Source: an uncultured Muribaculaceae bacterium (GTDB lineage Bacteria; Bacteroidota; Bacteroidia; Bacteroidales; Muribaculaceae). Taken from it: 28,576 bases of DNA. Where the stretch lies: positions 30,908 through 59,483 of the forward strand of contig CAJTXU010000005.1 of NCBI GenBank assembly GCA_910584125.1. The letters run 5' to 3'. The translations under genes and the position numbers were made by a program. The notes under the pieces were generated by a model. It saw only the letters and a program-made list of their open reading frames with translations. It was not told the origin of the DNA and made no database searches. Positions 16,358 through 24,388 of the stretch are shown here, piece after piece (the stretch's first letter is position 1; each line of letters starts with the position of its first letter).

Positions 16358-17368
16358 CTACATTATTCTAATGGAACGGTGTTTGTTCTTGTTTTTCTCG
16401 CCGAAGTTGAGCTTCACCATATAGCCCGCCACGATCTCGTGGCTTCCCGACGACGCCTTGTTGATTGCCGAAAGCGGATAGTCGTAGGCGTATCCGAGGA
16501 AGAAGTTCTTGAACTCCACGGCTACCATGGCGCTGATGGCCTCCTTGTAACGGTATCCGACGCCGAACGACAGGAATCTGTTGTATGTCGCACGCATCGT
16601 CGCCTCGGGCGTGAACGTGTTGAAATCAGTGCGTAACAACAGGGAGGGCTGCAATGAGAATAACGAGTTGCGGAGCGGTATATTGCCTTCGGCGGTGAAA
16701 TAGGCCTGACGCGGCAGGACGGCCTGGAACTCGATGCCCTCGGCGTCGTTGCCCCCCTCGCCGCTGTCCATCGTGACCTGCGGCTCGGTGATGTGGAGCA
16801 CGGAGACTCCGACCGAGAAGTACTTGTGGGTGTAGAGCAGTCCGGCCGAGATGTCGAAGGCGTTGCCCGACACGTCGGTGGTGGGGAGCTCGGGGTCGTC
16901 GGGCTGGTGGAAGTCGTCGCCCTCTGGAATGTAGACGTCCGAGCCCTTGAACTTGGTGTTGTAGAATCCGGGCTGCACGCCGACGCTCCACACGCCTTTG
17001 AGGAACCGGAACTTGTAGCTGAGCTGGGCGTTGATGCCCATGTTGCGGTAGAGGCCGATGCTCTCCTGGTTGAAGAGCACGCCGACGCCGATGCGCTGCT
17101 TCTTGCCGAGCTTGACGGGCATGTCGGCCGCGCCCATGAACGTGCGGGGGGCGTTGTCTATGCCGATCCACTGCAGCTTGGCGCCTCCGCGGATGCGGAT
17201 GAAGTCGACGGTGCCCGTGGCCGCGGGGTTGTAGTATGTCGGTACGGCCCAGTACTGGGTGAACATCGCGTCACCCTGCGCGCGGACGCCGGCCGGGGGC
17301 GCCACCACCGCCGCGAGCGCGACGAGCGTCGCGGCGAGCACGTTTCTGATTCGGGTCGTGAACGTCAT
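16358..17368 (-). CDS. porP: PorP/SprF family T9SS outer-membrane protein
   Basis: The 336-residue protein has a signal peptide ending near 'GVRAQ', followed by the PorP/SprF start 'DAMFTQYWAVPTYYNPAATG'. Barrel-like beta strands follow: 'RIGVGVLFNQESIGLYRN', 'AQLSYKFRFLKGVWSVGVQPG', 'FSVGVSVLHITEP' and 'LGYAYDYPLSAI'. PorP is an outer-membrane partner of the PorK/N ring; SprF homologues assist secretion of particular cargo. Its ATG overlaps the stop of the PorT-like gene (ATGA), and gldK follows 5 nt later, giving a compact porT-porP-gldKLMN unit. Confidence 0.94.
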   Translation of the reverse strand: MTFTTRIRNVLAATLVALAAVVAPPAGVRAQGDAMFTQYWAVPTYYNPAATGTVDFIRIRGGAKLQWIGIDNAPRTFMGAADMPVKLGKKQRIGVGVLFNQESIGLYRNMGINAQLSYKFRFLKGVWSVGVQPGFYNTKFKGSDVYIPEGDDFHQPDDPELPTTDVSGNAFDISAGLLYTHKYFSVGVSVLHITEPQVTMDSGEGGNDAEGIEFQAVLPRQAYFTAEGNIPLRNSLFSLQPSLLLRTDFNTFTPEATMRATYNRFLSFGVGYRYKEAISAMVAVEFKNFFLGYAYDYPLSAINKASSGSHEIVAGYMVKLNFGEKNKNKHRSIRIM

Positions 17369-18117
17369 TCGAAATAGAAGGTTATCATGAACATCTTCGA
17401 CTTCACTTTCGACAGCGACTGCGTGATCTTGAACATCTCGGGGTCGTCCTCAAGGTCGGGACGGTCGTGACGCAGGATGTCGGTGAGGCCGAAACAGAAT
17501 TTTATCTCGGGGTTGAACTTGAAGAAGGGCAGGTAGAAATCGCAGCCGAGGCCTACGGTGAGATAGGCGTCGAAGGTGTTGAACTGCAGGTATTCCGTCC
17601 GCTTCTTGCTGACGTCGAAGGCACCCATGGCGCCGAGCGTGACGTAGGGGCGCGAGTTGCGCAGGCGGTCGCCCGAAATCTTGAGGTCGAGCGGGGCGAT
17701 GACGTAGACGCTCTTCATGTCCTGGCGGCGGGTGTCGCCCGAGACGTGGTCGCGCATCTCGGCCGTCTTGAAGCTGAACGACATGCCGGGCGAGAAGCGC
17801 AGGTTGAGATACTTGTGGAGCCTCAGGTCGGCGAGCACCTGCACGTTGATGCCGGGATTCCACGAGGGAATCTCGGTGAACCACTGCTGGCCCTCGGGGG
17901 TGACGTAGCCGTTGTGGGTGAACTTGAGGTCCTGCATGCACATGCCTATCGAGAAACCGAGATGCCAGCGCTTGAGGTCGGCGTAGGGACGGTTCTCGAG
18001 CTTGTCCTTGGGCCGGGCCTGCGCGGGGGTTGCAAAAAGACCGCAGAGCGCCGCGACCACAAGAGTCACGACGGCTGCGGTTTTCCCAAATCCTATTTTT
18101 CTCGTTCTGAAAGTCAT
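17365..18117 (-). CDS. porT: PorT-like outer-membrane beta-barrel protein
   Basis: The 250-residue protein has a signal peptide ending 'PAQA'. The body is a small barrel: 'HLGFSIGMCMQDLKFTHNG', 'INVQVLADLRLHKYLNLRF', 'YVTLGAMGAFDVSKKRTEY', 'GLGCDFYLPFFKFNPEIKF', and a final 'MFMITFYFE' ending in an outer-membrane-type aromatic segment. Length and motifs fit PorT/SprT, a T9SS component needed for cargo maturation. Four-base overlap with porP supports a T9SS role. The leader of 59 nt contains GGAGGG about 25 nt upstream of the ATG. A generic PorT-superfamily barrel with another job remains possible. Confidence 0.75.
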   Translation of the reverse strand: MTFRTRKIGFGKTAAVVTLVVAALCGLFATPAQARPKDKLENRPYADLKRWHLGFSIGMCMQDLKFTHNGYVTPEGQQWFTEIPSWNPGINVQVLADLRLHKYLNLRFSPGMSFSFKTAEMRDHVSGDTRRQDMKSVYVIAPLDLKISGDRLRNSRPYVTLGAMGAFDVSKKRTEYLQFNTFDAYLTVGLGCDFYLPFFKFNPEIKFCFGLTDILRHDRPDLEDDPEMFKITQSLSKVKSKMFMITFYFE

Positions 18118-18176
18118 TATTGAGTTAACGCATACACTCCCTCCAATATTTGACCATTAAGAACTTTTTGCACTTT

Positions 18177-19472
18177 TCACCATGAGCCTCCGGCGCCGCC
18201 TCCGCCGGTCGCGCCGCCGCCGAATCCGCCGAAACCGCCGAAACCGCCGCCTCCTCCCCCGCCGCCTCCACGGCCTCCGCGGCCTATGGCGCTGCCGATC
18301 ACGGCGCCGGCCACGAGGGCGGCGTCGGCGTCGGCCTTGCGCGGGATGCGGTAGCGCCGGTCGGTGCGGTAGTGACAGTAGAGGCATTCGTAGGTGCGCA
18401 CGCCCTCGCCCTCGGCGCGGGTCGTGGCAGGCCGCACGACAGTGTCGCCGACAAGTCCGTAGGCCACGGTGTGACAGCGCGGACATTCGGTGTATCTCTT
18501 CTGGTCGGTGCGGTAGGGGAAGCGCTCGACGGTGCCGCAGCGGTCGCATTTCCAGACGTCCCAGTCGACGGTGTCGAGCCGCTCCTCAAGGTCCTGGGCG
18601 GCGTTGAGCTGCTCGTTGTCCTTGTCTTCGGGCAGGCGGTGCATCTTCGCCCCGCACGTGGGGCATTTCAGGCTCCGCATTCTCCACCGGCGATAGCTGA
18701 GCCATGCCAGCAGGAAGAACACGAGACCCGCGCCGGCCGAGACGATCGAGAGCCAGAAGAGCAGCGGCATCCGCCCGCGCCACACTATCGACTTGGTGTA
18801 GTGTGTCTTGCAGCGGCGCGCGTCGCGCCAGGCGAGCACGAACACGACGGCCGAAACCAGAAAGGCTATCGCCGCGATCCAGCCGAGGAATCTGAGAATC
18901 ACGCCGGAGTCGAGCGCGTCGGCGTCGCCGCCCATGTTCTCGGCCTTCCCCGATCGCAGCTCCTCGGCCACGGCCGGGTCGCTGACGGCCTGCGCCACGA
19001 GTCCGACGGAGTTCTCGACGGCGGCGCCGAGGTCGTCTTCTTTCATGGCGGGGATGACGGCGCGGTCGATTATCTTTCTGCAGGCGATGTCGGGCAGGAC
19101 GCCTTCCATGCCGTAGCCGGTCATTATGAATGCCTTGCGCGATCCGGGGGATATCATGACGAGCACGCCGTTGTCTTTGTCTTCCTTTCCTATCTTCCAG
19201 CGCGTGAACAGGCGCTCGCACCACTGTGCGGGCTCCATGTCGCCGATATCCTCGGGGATGACGACGACGACTTCGGTCGTGGTGTTGAGCCGCAGGTCGG
19301 TGAGCCTGCTCTCGACGCGCGACTTGACTGCGGGGTCGAGCAGGCCGGAGGGGTCGATGACGAGCTGAAGACGGCCGTCGGGGCCGAGGGCCTCGATGTC
19401 GTCGGGCGAGACGGCCCGCGCCATGAGCGGCATGAGCAGCAACGCCAGCAATACGTATATGAGTCTCTTCAT
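18177..19472 (-). CDS. TPM-domain membrane protein with four CxxC zinc knuckles and Gly-rich tail
   Basis: The 431-residue protein has a signal peptide (about 1-20), then a TPM domain at about 33-165 ('LVIDPSGLLDPAVKSRVESR', 'TEVVVVIPEDIGDM', 'DNGVLVMISPGSRKAFIMTGYGMEG'). Two membrane helices (about 193-214 and 237-258) follow. The C-terminal part carries CxxC pairs at 270/273, 309/312, 330/333 and 363/366, probably zinc ribbons. It ends in an almost pure Gly/Phe tail with terminal GGSW, as in YgcG-type proteins. TPM proteins are implicated in envelope protein repair and turnover; the exact role is unknown. It starts 11 nt after dgt and precedes the PorT-like gene by 59 nt, so it may share the T9SS transcript. 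Confidence 0.88.
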   Translation of the reverse strand: MKRLIYVLLALLLMPLMARAVSPDDIEALGPDGRLQLVIDPSGLLDPAVKSRVESRLTDLRLNTTTEVVVVIPEDIGDMEPAQWCERLFTRWKIGKEDKDNGVLVMISPGSRKAFIMTGYGMEGVLPDIACRKIIDRAVIPAMKEDDLGAAVENSVGLVAQAVSDPAVAEELRSGKAENMGGDADALDSGVILRFLGWIAAIAFLVSAVVFVLAWRDARRCKTHYTKSIVWRGRMPLLFWLSIVSAGAGLVFFLLAWLSYRRWRMRSLKCPTCGAKMHRLPEDKDNEQLNAAQDLEERLDTVDWDVWKCDRCGTVERFPYRTDQKRYTECPRCHTVAYGLVGDTVVRPATTRAEGEGVRTYECLYCHYRTDRRYRIPRKADADAALVAGAVIGSAIGRGGRGGGGGGGGGFGGFGGFGGGATGGGGAGGSW

Positions 19473-19483
19473 AATTTCTGTGA

Positions 19484-20806
19484 TTATACGGCGGGCAGAC
19501 TGTGCCCGTTGAGCTTGCGGTAGAGGTCGAGGGCGTAGACGTCGGTCATGCCCGAGACGTGGTCGAGCACGCCCTGGATGCGCTCGTAGGGGAACTCGGA
19601 GGTGACGTCATACTGCTGGGGGATGACGTTGAAGAGGAGCCGCGAGTAGTTTTTCGCGGGATTGGTGACGGCGTCGACCAGCGTGTTCATCAGGAACGAG
19701 ATGATGCGGTTGCCGGCCAGCTCGATGTCGACCACCATCGGGGCGCAGTAGATTCGGTTCCAGGCCGTTGACGAGCATGCCTCGTAGGCGTTGTGGAGCA
19801 GCGGGGGGAGACATGCGATCAGGTTGCCGTCGAACGCTCCCTGCAGCATCTCGGGCTCATGGGCCATGAAGGCCTCGGCGCAGTTCTCGACCAGCGCGCC
19901 GACGACTCCCGAGCGCAGATAGGCTATCTGCTCGTTGGGGTCAGAGAGGCCGTCCATCACCTTGTGGATGCGGGCGTGGCGCGACGGCTCGAAAAAACCG
20001 AGGAAGAGCCCCTTGACCTCGGCAGTGGAGAGGAGCCCGAGCTTGTGGGCGTCCTCGATATCCATGATCTGGTAGCAGATGTCGTCGGCCGCCTCCATGA
20101 TATAGACGAGCGGATGCCGCGCGAAGCGGCCGGGCGACAGTTCGGGGATGCCGAGCTGGGCGGCCACGCAGCGGTAGATCTCCTCCTCGCTGGCGAAGAA
20201 GCCGAACTTGCCTTTGGGCCCGGCGTGCTCGGAGGTGTGGGGATATTTTACAATCGAGGCCAGCGTGGAGTAGGTCATCGCCATGCCTCCGTGCCGGCGA
20301 CCCTTGAACTGATGAGTGAGCAGACGGAACGAGTTGGCGTTGCCTTCGAAGTTGACGAAGTCGGCCCACTGCCGGTCGGTGAACTCTCCGCGCAGACGCT
20401 GGCCCGGACCCTCGCTGAAGAATGTGGAGATAGTCTTCTCGCCCGAGTGGCCGAAAGGGGGATTGCCGAGGTCGTGGCAGAGGCAGGCGGCTGCCACAAT
20501 GTCGCGGATGTCGTCGAATTTACGGCCCAGCGCCGGGTCGGTGTATTTATCCCTGAGCCTGATGGCCACCTCGTGGGCGAGCGAGCGGCCCACCGACGAG
20601 ACTTCGAGCGAGTGCGTCAGGCGGTTGTGGACGAAGATGCTGCCCGGCAGGGGGAACACCTGGGTCTTGTTCTGCAGCCGGCGGAAGGGCGACGAGAATA
20701 TCAGGCGGTCGTAGTCGCGCTGGAAGTCGGAGCGCGTGTGCCGCCGGTCGTCATGGTATTCCTCCATGCCGAGCCGCTTGTCGCAAATCAGTCTTGACCA
20801 GTCCAT
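19484..20806 (-). CDS. dgt: Deoxyguanosinetriphosphate triphosphohydrolase (dGTPase)
   Basis: The 440-residue HD-superfamily enzyme hydrolyses dGTP (or other dNTPs) to the nucleoside and tripolyphosphate. Motifs: 'SPFRRLQNKTQVFPL' (39-53), 'HNRLTHSLEVSSVGRSLA' with His65, the HD pair His111-Asp112 in 'CHDLGNPPFGHSGE', and the late metal ligand Asp in 'MEAADDICYQIMDIEDA' (241/242). Length is normal for the family and the active site is complete. It starts after a 107-nt gap filled by a 10-bp tandem repeat and ends 11 nt before the TPM gene. It contributes to nucleotide-pool control and possibly phage resistance. Confidence 0.96.
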   Translation of the reverse strand: MDWSRLICDKRLGMEEYHDDRRHTRSDFQRDYDRLIFSSPFRRLQNKTQVFPLPGSIFVHNRLTHSLEVSSVGRSLAHEVAIRLRDKYTDPALGRKFDDIRDIVAAACLCHDLGNPPFGHSGEKTISTFFSEGPGQRLRGEFTDRQWADFVNFEGNANSFRLLTHQFKGRRHGGMAMTYSTLASIVKYPHTSEHAGPKGKFGFFASEEEIYRCVAAQLGIPELSPGRFARHPLVYIMEAADDICYQIMDIEDAHKLGLLSTAEVKGLFLGFFEPSRHARIHKVMDGLSDPNEQIAYLRSGVVGALVENCAEAFMAHEPEMLQGAFDGNLIACLPPLLHNAYEACSSTAWNRIYCAPMVVDIELAGNRIISFLMNTLVDAVTNPAKNYSRLLFNVIPQQYDVTSEFPYERIQGVLDHVSGMTDVYALDLYRKLNGHSLPAV

Positions 20807-20840
20807 AAGCTTTTTGTGATTTAATTGGGATTATTGCCGG

Positions 20841-20930
20841 GATTTATCCCGATTTATCAAGATTTATCCCGGTTCCTCCCGATTTATCCCGATTCATCCC
20901 GATTTATCCCGATTCATCGGGATTCGTCTT
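20841..20930. repeat. 10-bp tandem repeat between the LysE-fusion gene and dgt
   Basis: Nine consecutive 10-mers are in strict register. GATTTATCCC occurs at 20841, 20861, 20881 and 20901. Variants are GATTTATCAA (20851), GGTTCCTCCC (20871), GATTCATCCC (20891), GATTCATCGG (20911) and GATTCGTCTT (20921). The stop codon of the LysE-fusion gene (20914-20916) lies inside the array, so its last few codons are repeat-derived. CGGGATTTATCCCG at 20838-20851 is a perfect short palindrome. No poly-T tract follows, so it does not look like a standard terminator. Confidence 0.9.
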
Positions 20931-22572
20931 TCACTTTCTTCAGTCTCAGCGTCGAGCCTCCGTGATCCGGGAACTGAAGTGTTATCATCCCGGCGCCGGT
21001 GACCTGCGCCTTTATCTCGCCAGGCAACGGTTCGCCGGAGGGGTCGAGCCATTCGACGTCGTAGACGCCGCCGAACGACGTGGCCCGCAGCCGGCATTTG
21101 GTCATGCCGGCCTCCCAGATGTCGGCGTTCTTGACTGCGCCGTCTATATATATGAGTTCGTAACCACGGTCGTTGCCGTCGCCGACCATCGCCAGACGGT
21201 AGTTGCCGCCGAGGCGCAGGGCGTCGTCTTCAAGCTGGCGGTCGAAAATCTCCCAGATGCCTTCCATATCGTCGGTGGAGCGCATGAAGTATGTCTGCCT
21301 CACGTCGGGGATGCCGAAATGCGAATGCCGCGAGCGCATCCGGCCGAGGTCGGCGCCTTCGGGCTGCAGCGTGATGCAGTCGATCTCCAGCCGGCAGCCG
21401 GGCAGGGCGAATATCGCCACGGTGTCGCACGCGGGGGCCGCGACGGTCATGGCGGCCTCGAGACGCCGGTTGCCGAGCGAGAGCGTCATCATGTCGCCGG
21501 CGCATCGAAGACGGCAGGTGTTGACGCCGTCTGCGAAATCGACGCCGTCGCGCACCTCGGTCCGGGAGGTCTCGCCGTCCCGGATCGCGGTGATGTCGAT
21601 GCGCGATATGGTGAGGTCGTCGTGGGGGTCGTGGAGCGGGGCGAGCGTGAAACTGACGTCCCCGGCCTTGATTCCCCAGGTGGTGCGGTCCGCGGTCCGG
21701 GTCTTGCCGTCGCGGTCGGTGTAGCGGCTTTTCGACGGATGTCCGGCCGAGATGTCGGCCACTCGCAGCGTGAGCGTGAAGTCGCGGCTGTCAATCGGCA
21801 GGACAATAAACGCCGTGTCGGGGCCGTCGGCCACAAGCGCGAGCGGCCGCCCGGGCACGCTGTCGGCGCCCAGGGGGCCGAATCCGCGAGTCGAGTTATA
21901 GCAGCGCGGCGCGCGCGTGGAGGCCGAGGCCATGCCGGTGATGGCGGTCACGATGCCCACCACGGCGAATATCATGATGATGCCGCCGGTGATCTTGTTG
22001 ATGAGCCACATCGAGCGCAGGTTGAAATGGCTGCGCACCTTGTCGACGAAATACGTCACCATCCACCACCACATCAGCGCGCCGGCGAAGATGAACAGGA
22101 AGCCGACGGCGTAATGGCCGATGGCGATTTCGGGCAACAGGAAGTTGAACCGCGCGAACAGTCCGATTATCAGGAAGATAATCAGAGGATTGGAGAATGT
22201 GAACAGAAAGCCGCTCAGCACATCGCGGCCCGGCGACTCGCGGCCCTTGTCGGGCTTCTTGAGCGTCCGGGCCGGGTTGGAGCGGAAGAGGTAAACGCCG
22301 AAGACGACGAGCACGAGGCTGCCGACGATCTGAATCGTGTTCTGGTTGGCCTTCAGGAAATCCTCGATGAACGAGAGGCCGAAGCCTGTGAGCAGACAAT
22401 AGAACAGGTCGGAGATCGCGGCACCGAGTCCGGTGTAGAACCCGGTGCGCCTCCCCTTCTCGAGCGTGCGCTGCACGCACAGGATACCCACCGGGCCCAT
22501 AGGCGCGGAGATGATGACGCCGATGGCTATGCCGCGCCATATCATATAGAGTATGCCTTCGAGTATTCCCAT
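20914..22572 (-). CDS. LysE-family transporter fused to an extracytoplasmic beta domain
   Basis: The 552-residue protein is much longer than ordinary LysE exporters (about 200-230). Residues 1-215 are LysE-like, with several membrane helices and 'GIAIGVIISAPMGPVGILCVQRTLEKGR', 'GLGAAISDLFYCLLTGFG' and 'FTFSNPLIIFLIIGL'. After the last helix (about 193-214) residues 216-552 are a soluble beta-rich region, ending with 'DDMEGIWEIFDRQLEDDALR', 'GYELIYIDGA', 'YDVEWLDPSGEPLPGEI' and 'TLRLKK'. That second part resembles stand-alone Bacteroidales hypothetical proteins that I know only by pattern. Amino-acid export is the usual LysE role; the substrate here is unknown. The gene starts 45 nt after the Rieske-like gene. 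Confidence 0.85.
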   Translation of the reverse strand: MGILEGILYMIWRGIAIGVIISAPMGPVGILCVQRTLEKGRRTGFYTGLGAAISDLFYCLLTGFGLSFIEDFLKANQNTIQIVGSLVLVVFGVYLFRSNPARTLKKPDKGRESPGRDVLSGFLFTFSNPLIIFLIIGLFARFNFLLPEIAIGHYAVGFLFIFAGALMWWWMVTYFVDKVRSHFNLRSMWLINKITGGIIMIFAVVGIVTAITGMASASTRAPRCYNSTRGFGPLGADSVPGRPLALVADGPDTAFIVLPIDSRDFTLTLRVADISAGHPSKSRYTDRDGKTRTADRTTWGIKAGDVSFTLAPLHDPHDDLTISRIDITAIRDGETSRTEVRDGVDFADGVNTCRLRCAGDMMTLSLGNRRLEAAMTVAAPACDTVAIFALPGCRLEIDCITLQPEGADLGRMRSRHSHFGIPDVRQTYFMRSTDDMEGIWEIFDRQLEDDALRLGGNYRLAMVGDGNDRGYELIYIDGAVKNADIWEAGMTKCRLRATSFGGVYDVEWLDPSGEPLPGEIKAQVTGAGMITLQFPDHGGSTLRLKKVKDESR

Positions 22573-22617
22573 ACGCTGTCAGAGGGGAGAGCCGCCGTCG
22601 GTGGCGGAGGTACAATA

Positions 22618-23154
22618 TCAGAAGTTGACTATCAGATAGCCCCCGTAGGGGCCGGGGCGGCATTCGAAACGCCGCAGGCCGCGCTTTTCAGCCAGCGCGG
22701 GACCGGAGGCCGGGCTTCCGCCGCGCTCCACGACGTCGTAGTGCGAGCCGCAGTCGGGACACACCGCCACAGGCACGAGCCCGTCGGCCTGCATGCTCAC
22801 GCGGATGTCGGGCGAGTTCTCTACCGGACACGACAGGTCGTAGGCCATGGGCACGCCGGCCTCGGAGGTGAACGGATTGACGCCGTTGATCAGCAGCACG
22901 CCGCCGTAGCCCGTGGCCGAGTTGGCGCTGTAGGGGAAGTCGGCGGGCACCCGCAGCGACTTGATGAAGACGCGGTAGTTGCCGAATCCCTCGACACCGT
23001 ATGTGTTCCACAGGTCGGGCGAACCGAGGTTGAGGTTCACCGGCACCGATGGGGTGACGTCGTTGTTGACCGATTTGCAGCCGCCCAAGGCGAGCGACGC
23101 GATGAAGCACACCGCGGCTGTGAAGGCGTATGCCAATGAGCGCAGCACGCTCAT
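22618..23154 (-). CDS. Rieske-like lipoprotein with altered cluster ligands
   Basis: I chose the ATG at 23154, which overlaps the upstream stop (ATGA) and gives a lipoprotein signal (lipobox LGGC, Cys26), 178 residues in all. The mature part has a box I-like CPV (Cys109) and a box II-like 'VAVCPDCGSHYDV' (Cys132, Cys135), then 'GGSPASGPA' where true Rieske proteins have a Gly-Pro-Ala turn. Rieske domains bind 2Fe-2S with CxH and CxxH. Here both His positions are replaced (Val and Cys), so a normal Rieske cluster is unlikely. Similar short lipoproteins are widespread in Bacteroidota; their function is unknown. It lies between the SRPBCC and LysE-fusion genes. Confidence 0.75.
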   Translation of the reverse strand: MSVLRSLAYAFTAAVCFIASLALGGCKSVNNDVTPSVPVNLNLGSPDLWNTYGVEGFGNYRVFIKSLRVPADFPYSANSATGYGGVLLINGVNPFTSEAGVPMAYDLSCPVENSPDIRVSMQADGLVPVAVCPDCGSHYDVVERGGSPASGPALAEKRGLRRFECRPGPYGGYLIVNF

Positions 23155-23588
23155 TGCATCGGCATCTGACGCATCATCTGGCCGAACTGGTCGACCATCT
23201 TCTGCATGGGGCCGTTGACCATCGGCTTCATGATGGCCGGGATCTGGAGGTCGATCTGCACGTAGGTCTCGCACGTCTCGGGAGTCAGCGGCACGATGTG
23301 CAGCGACATGCCCAGGGGCACGGGCGTGCCAACGCCCTCAAGGCGTATCAGCGTCGGGGCCTGCCTCTCGACGACGCGGAGCGTGATCTCGCCCACCGGA
23401 CCGCCGGGAATCACAATCGTGTCGGACGTGACGCGTATCTTGCTGAGCATCTGCATCTGGTCGGCCGACGCATAGCCCTCTGGCACGTTCTTCAGCAGCT
23501 CGCCGAGCCCCTCGAGGTCGGAATATTTCTCAAACACCGTGGAGGCCGGATAGGCCATTCCCACCTTTTCGCTTGTGTATGTTGCCAA
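23151..23588 (-). CDS. SRPBCC (START-like) family protein
   Basis: The 145-residue cytoplasmic protein has a helix-grip pattern: 'SEKVGMAYPASTVFEKYSDL' at the start, alternating strands in the middle ('TLRVVERQAPTLIRLEGVG'), and a long amphipathic C-terminal helix rich in Met and Gln ('MVNGPMQKMVDQFGQMMRQM'). SRPBCC proteins bind hydrophobic ligands or act as small cyclases or chaperones; no ligand can be read here. The gene starts 42 nt after pyrE, and its stop overlaps the Rieske-like ATG. I believe the pyrE-SRPBCC pairing recurs in Bacteroidales, which should be checked. Confidence 0.8.
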   Translation of the reverse strand: MATYTSEKVGMAYPASTVFEKYSDLEGLGELLKNVPEGYASADQMQMLSKIRVTSDTIVIPGGPVGEITLRVVERQAPTLIRLEGVGTPVPLGMSLHIVPLTPETCETYVQIDLQIPAIMKPMVNGPMQKMVDQFGQMMRQMPMQ

Positions 23589-23630
23589 TTGTCTGTGTAT
23601 TTTAGGTTTGGTTATATTTACGGGGAGTTG

Positions 23631-24266
23631 TCACTCCGCCACCCAGTTGGCCGGGTCGCGGCGCCACTCCTTGAGCGTCTTTTCCTGCGACGGGTCGATA
23701 TATTTGATGTCGATCGCCGCCTCGACCAGAGTGTCGTAGGTGCAGAGCGACTCGACGTTGACGTCGGCGTCGCGCAGGCGCTTGACCGCGACGGGAAACT
23801 CGTAGTTGAGCACGCAGACTCCGCCCAGCACGTCGCAGGCGCTGAAGCGTATCGTCTCGGCGGCCTTGAGCGAGCCGTTGCCCGTGGCCACTATGTCCTC
23901 CACCATCACGACCTTCTTGCCGAGCTGCAGGTCGCCCTCGATCAGGTTCTCCAGACCATGGTCCTTGGGCGTCGAGCGCACGTAGATGAACGGCAGCCCC
24001 AAGGCGTCGGCCGCGAGCGTCCCGAACGGAATCGCGGACGTCGAGACCGCCGCCACGACCTCCGCGTCGGGATATTTCTCGAGTATCAACCTCGACATCT
24101 CCACCTTCACGAAATTCCGCACGTCGATATACGACAATATGCGGCGGTTGTCATTGTATATGGGAGAATTCCAGCCTGAGCCCCAGACGAAGGGCATCTC
24201 GGGCTGCAACTTCACGGCGCTGATTTCAAGCAACTTGTCTGCAAGAAGACGGTCTGGTTTTTTCAT
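23631..24266 (-). CDS. pyrE: Orotate phosphoribosyltransferase
   Basis: The 211-residue protein converts orotate and PRPP to OMP in pyrimidine synthesis. The start is MKKPDRLL at 24266: an in-frame TTG at 24293 coincides with the predicted transcription start and is unlikely. Motifs: 'FVWGSGWNSPIYNDNR' (substrate region), 'YVRSTPKDHGLENLIEGDL' (flexible catalytic loop with Lys and His) and the PRPP loop 'VVMVEDIVATGNGS' (about 119-132). The loop has ATGNGS where TTGGS is usual, a small variation. It leads the minus-strand run and has a consensus promoter. Confidence 0.96.
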   Translation of the reverse strand: MKKPDRLLADKLLEISAVKLQPEMPFVWGSGWNSPIYNDNRRILSYIDVRNFVKVEMSRLILEKYPDAEVVAAVSTSAIPFGTLAADALGLPFIYVRSTPKDHGLENLIEGDLQLGKKVVMVEDIVATGNGSLKAAETIRFSACDVLGGVCVLNYEFPVAVKRLRDADVNVESLCTYDTLVEAAIDIKYIDPSQEKTLKEWRRDPANWVAE

Positions 24267-24297
24267 AATTTCATTATAAGGCTTTCTATTCAATCTG

Positions 24298-24329
24298 CAA
24301 ATTTACATCTATACCTTAAAAAAAACAAA
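24298..24329 (-). promoter_or_regulatory. Bacteroidota-type promoter for pyrE
   Basis: The minus strand has TTTG (24329-24326), 20 nt, then TAAATTTG (24305-24298), an exact consensus match. Transcription would start near 24291, leaving a leader of about 25 nt before the ATG at 24266. Confidence 0.82.
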
Positions 24330-24388
24330 TAATACCCGTTAAAAAGTTTAAACCGCCGCCCGGACACCACGCTCCCGGACAACAAAAA

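Noticed and set aside
18220..18285. Simple-sequence repeat
   Set aside because: It is the coding sequence of the Gly/Phe-rich tail of the TPM protein, a known feature of such proteins.
18372..19523. 383-residue plus-strand open frame
   Set aside because: Antisense shadow of the TPM gene, whose signal peptide, TPM motifs and CxxC pairs are on the minus strand.
22573..22617. Terminator between the Rieske-like and LysE-fusion genes
   Set aside because: A short CCGCC/GGCGG hairpin exists but no T-tract follows, so read-through is more likely.
20962..23139. 725-residue plus-strand open frame
   Set aside because: It runs opposite the LysE-fusion and Rieske-like genes, is rich in Arg, Gly, Ala, Val and His with no domain pattern, and spans two real gene boundaries.
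24267..24293. Upstream TTG start for pyrE
   Set aside because: It falls at the predicted transcription start; the ATG at 24266 gives a usual PyrE length.
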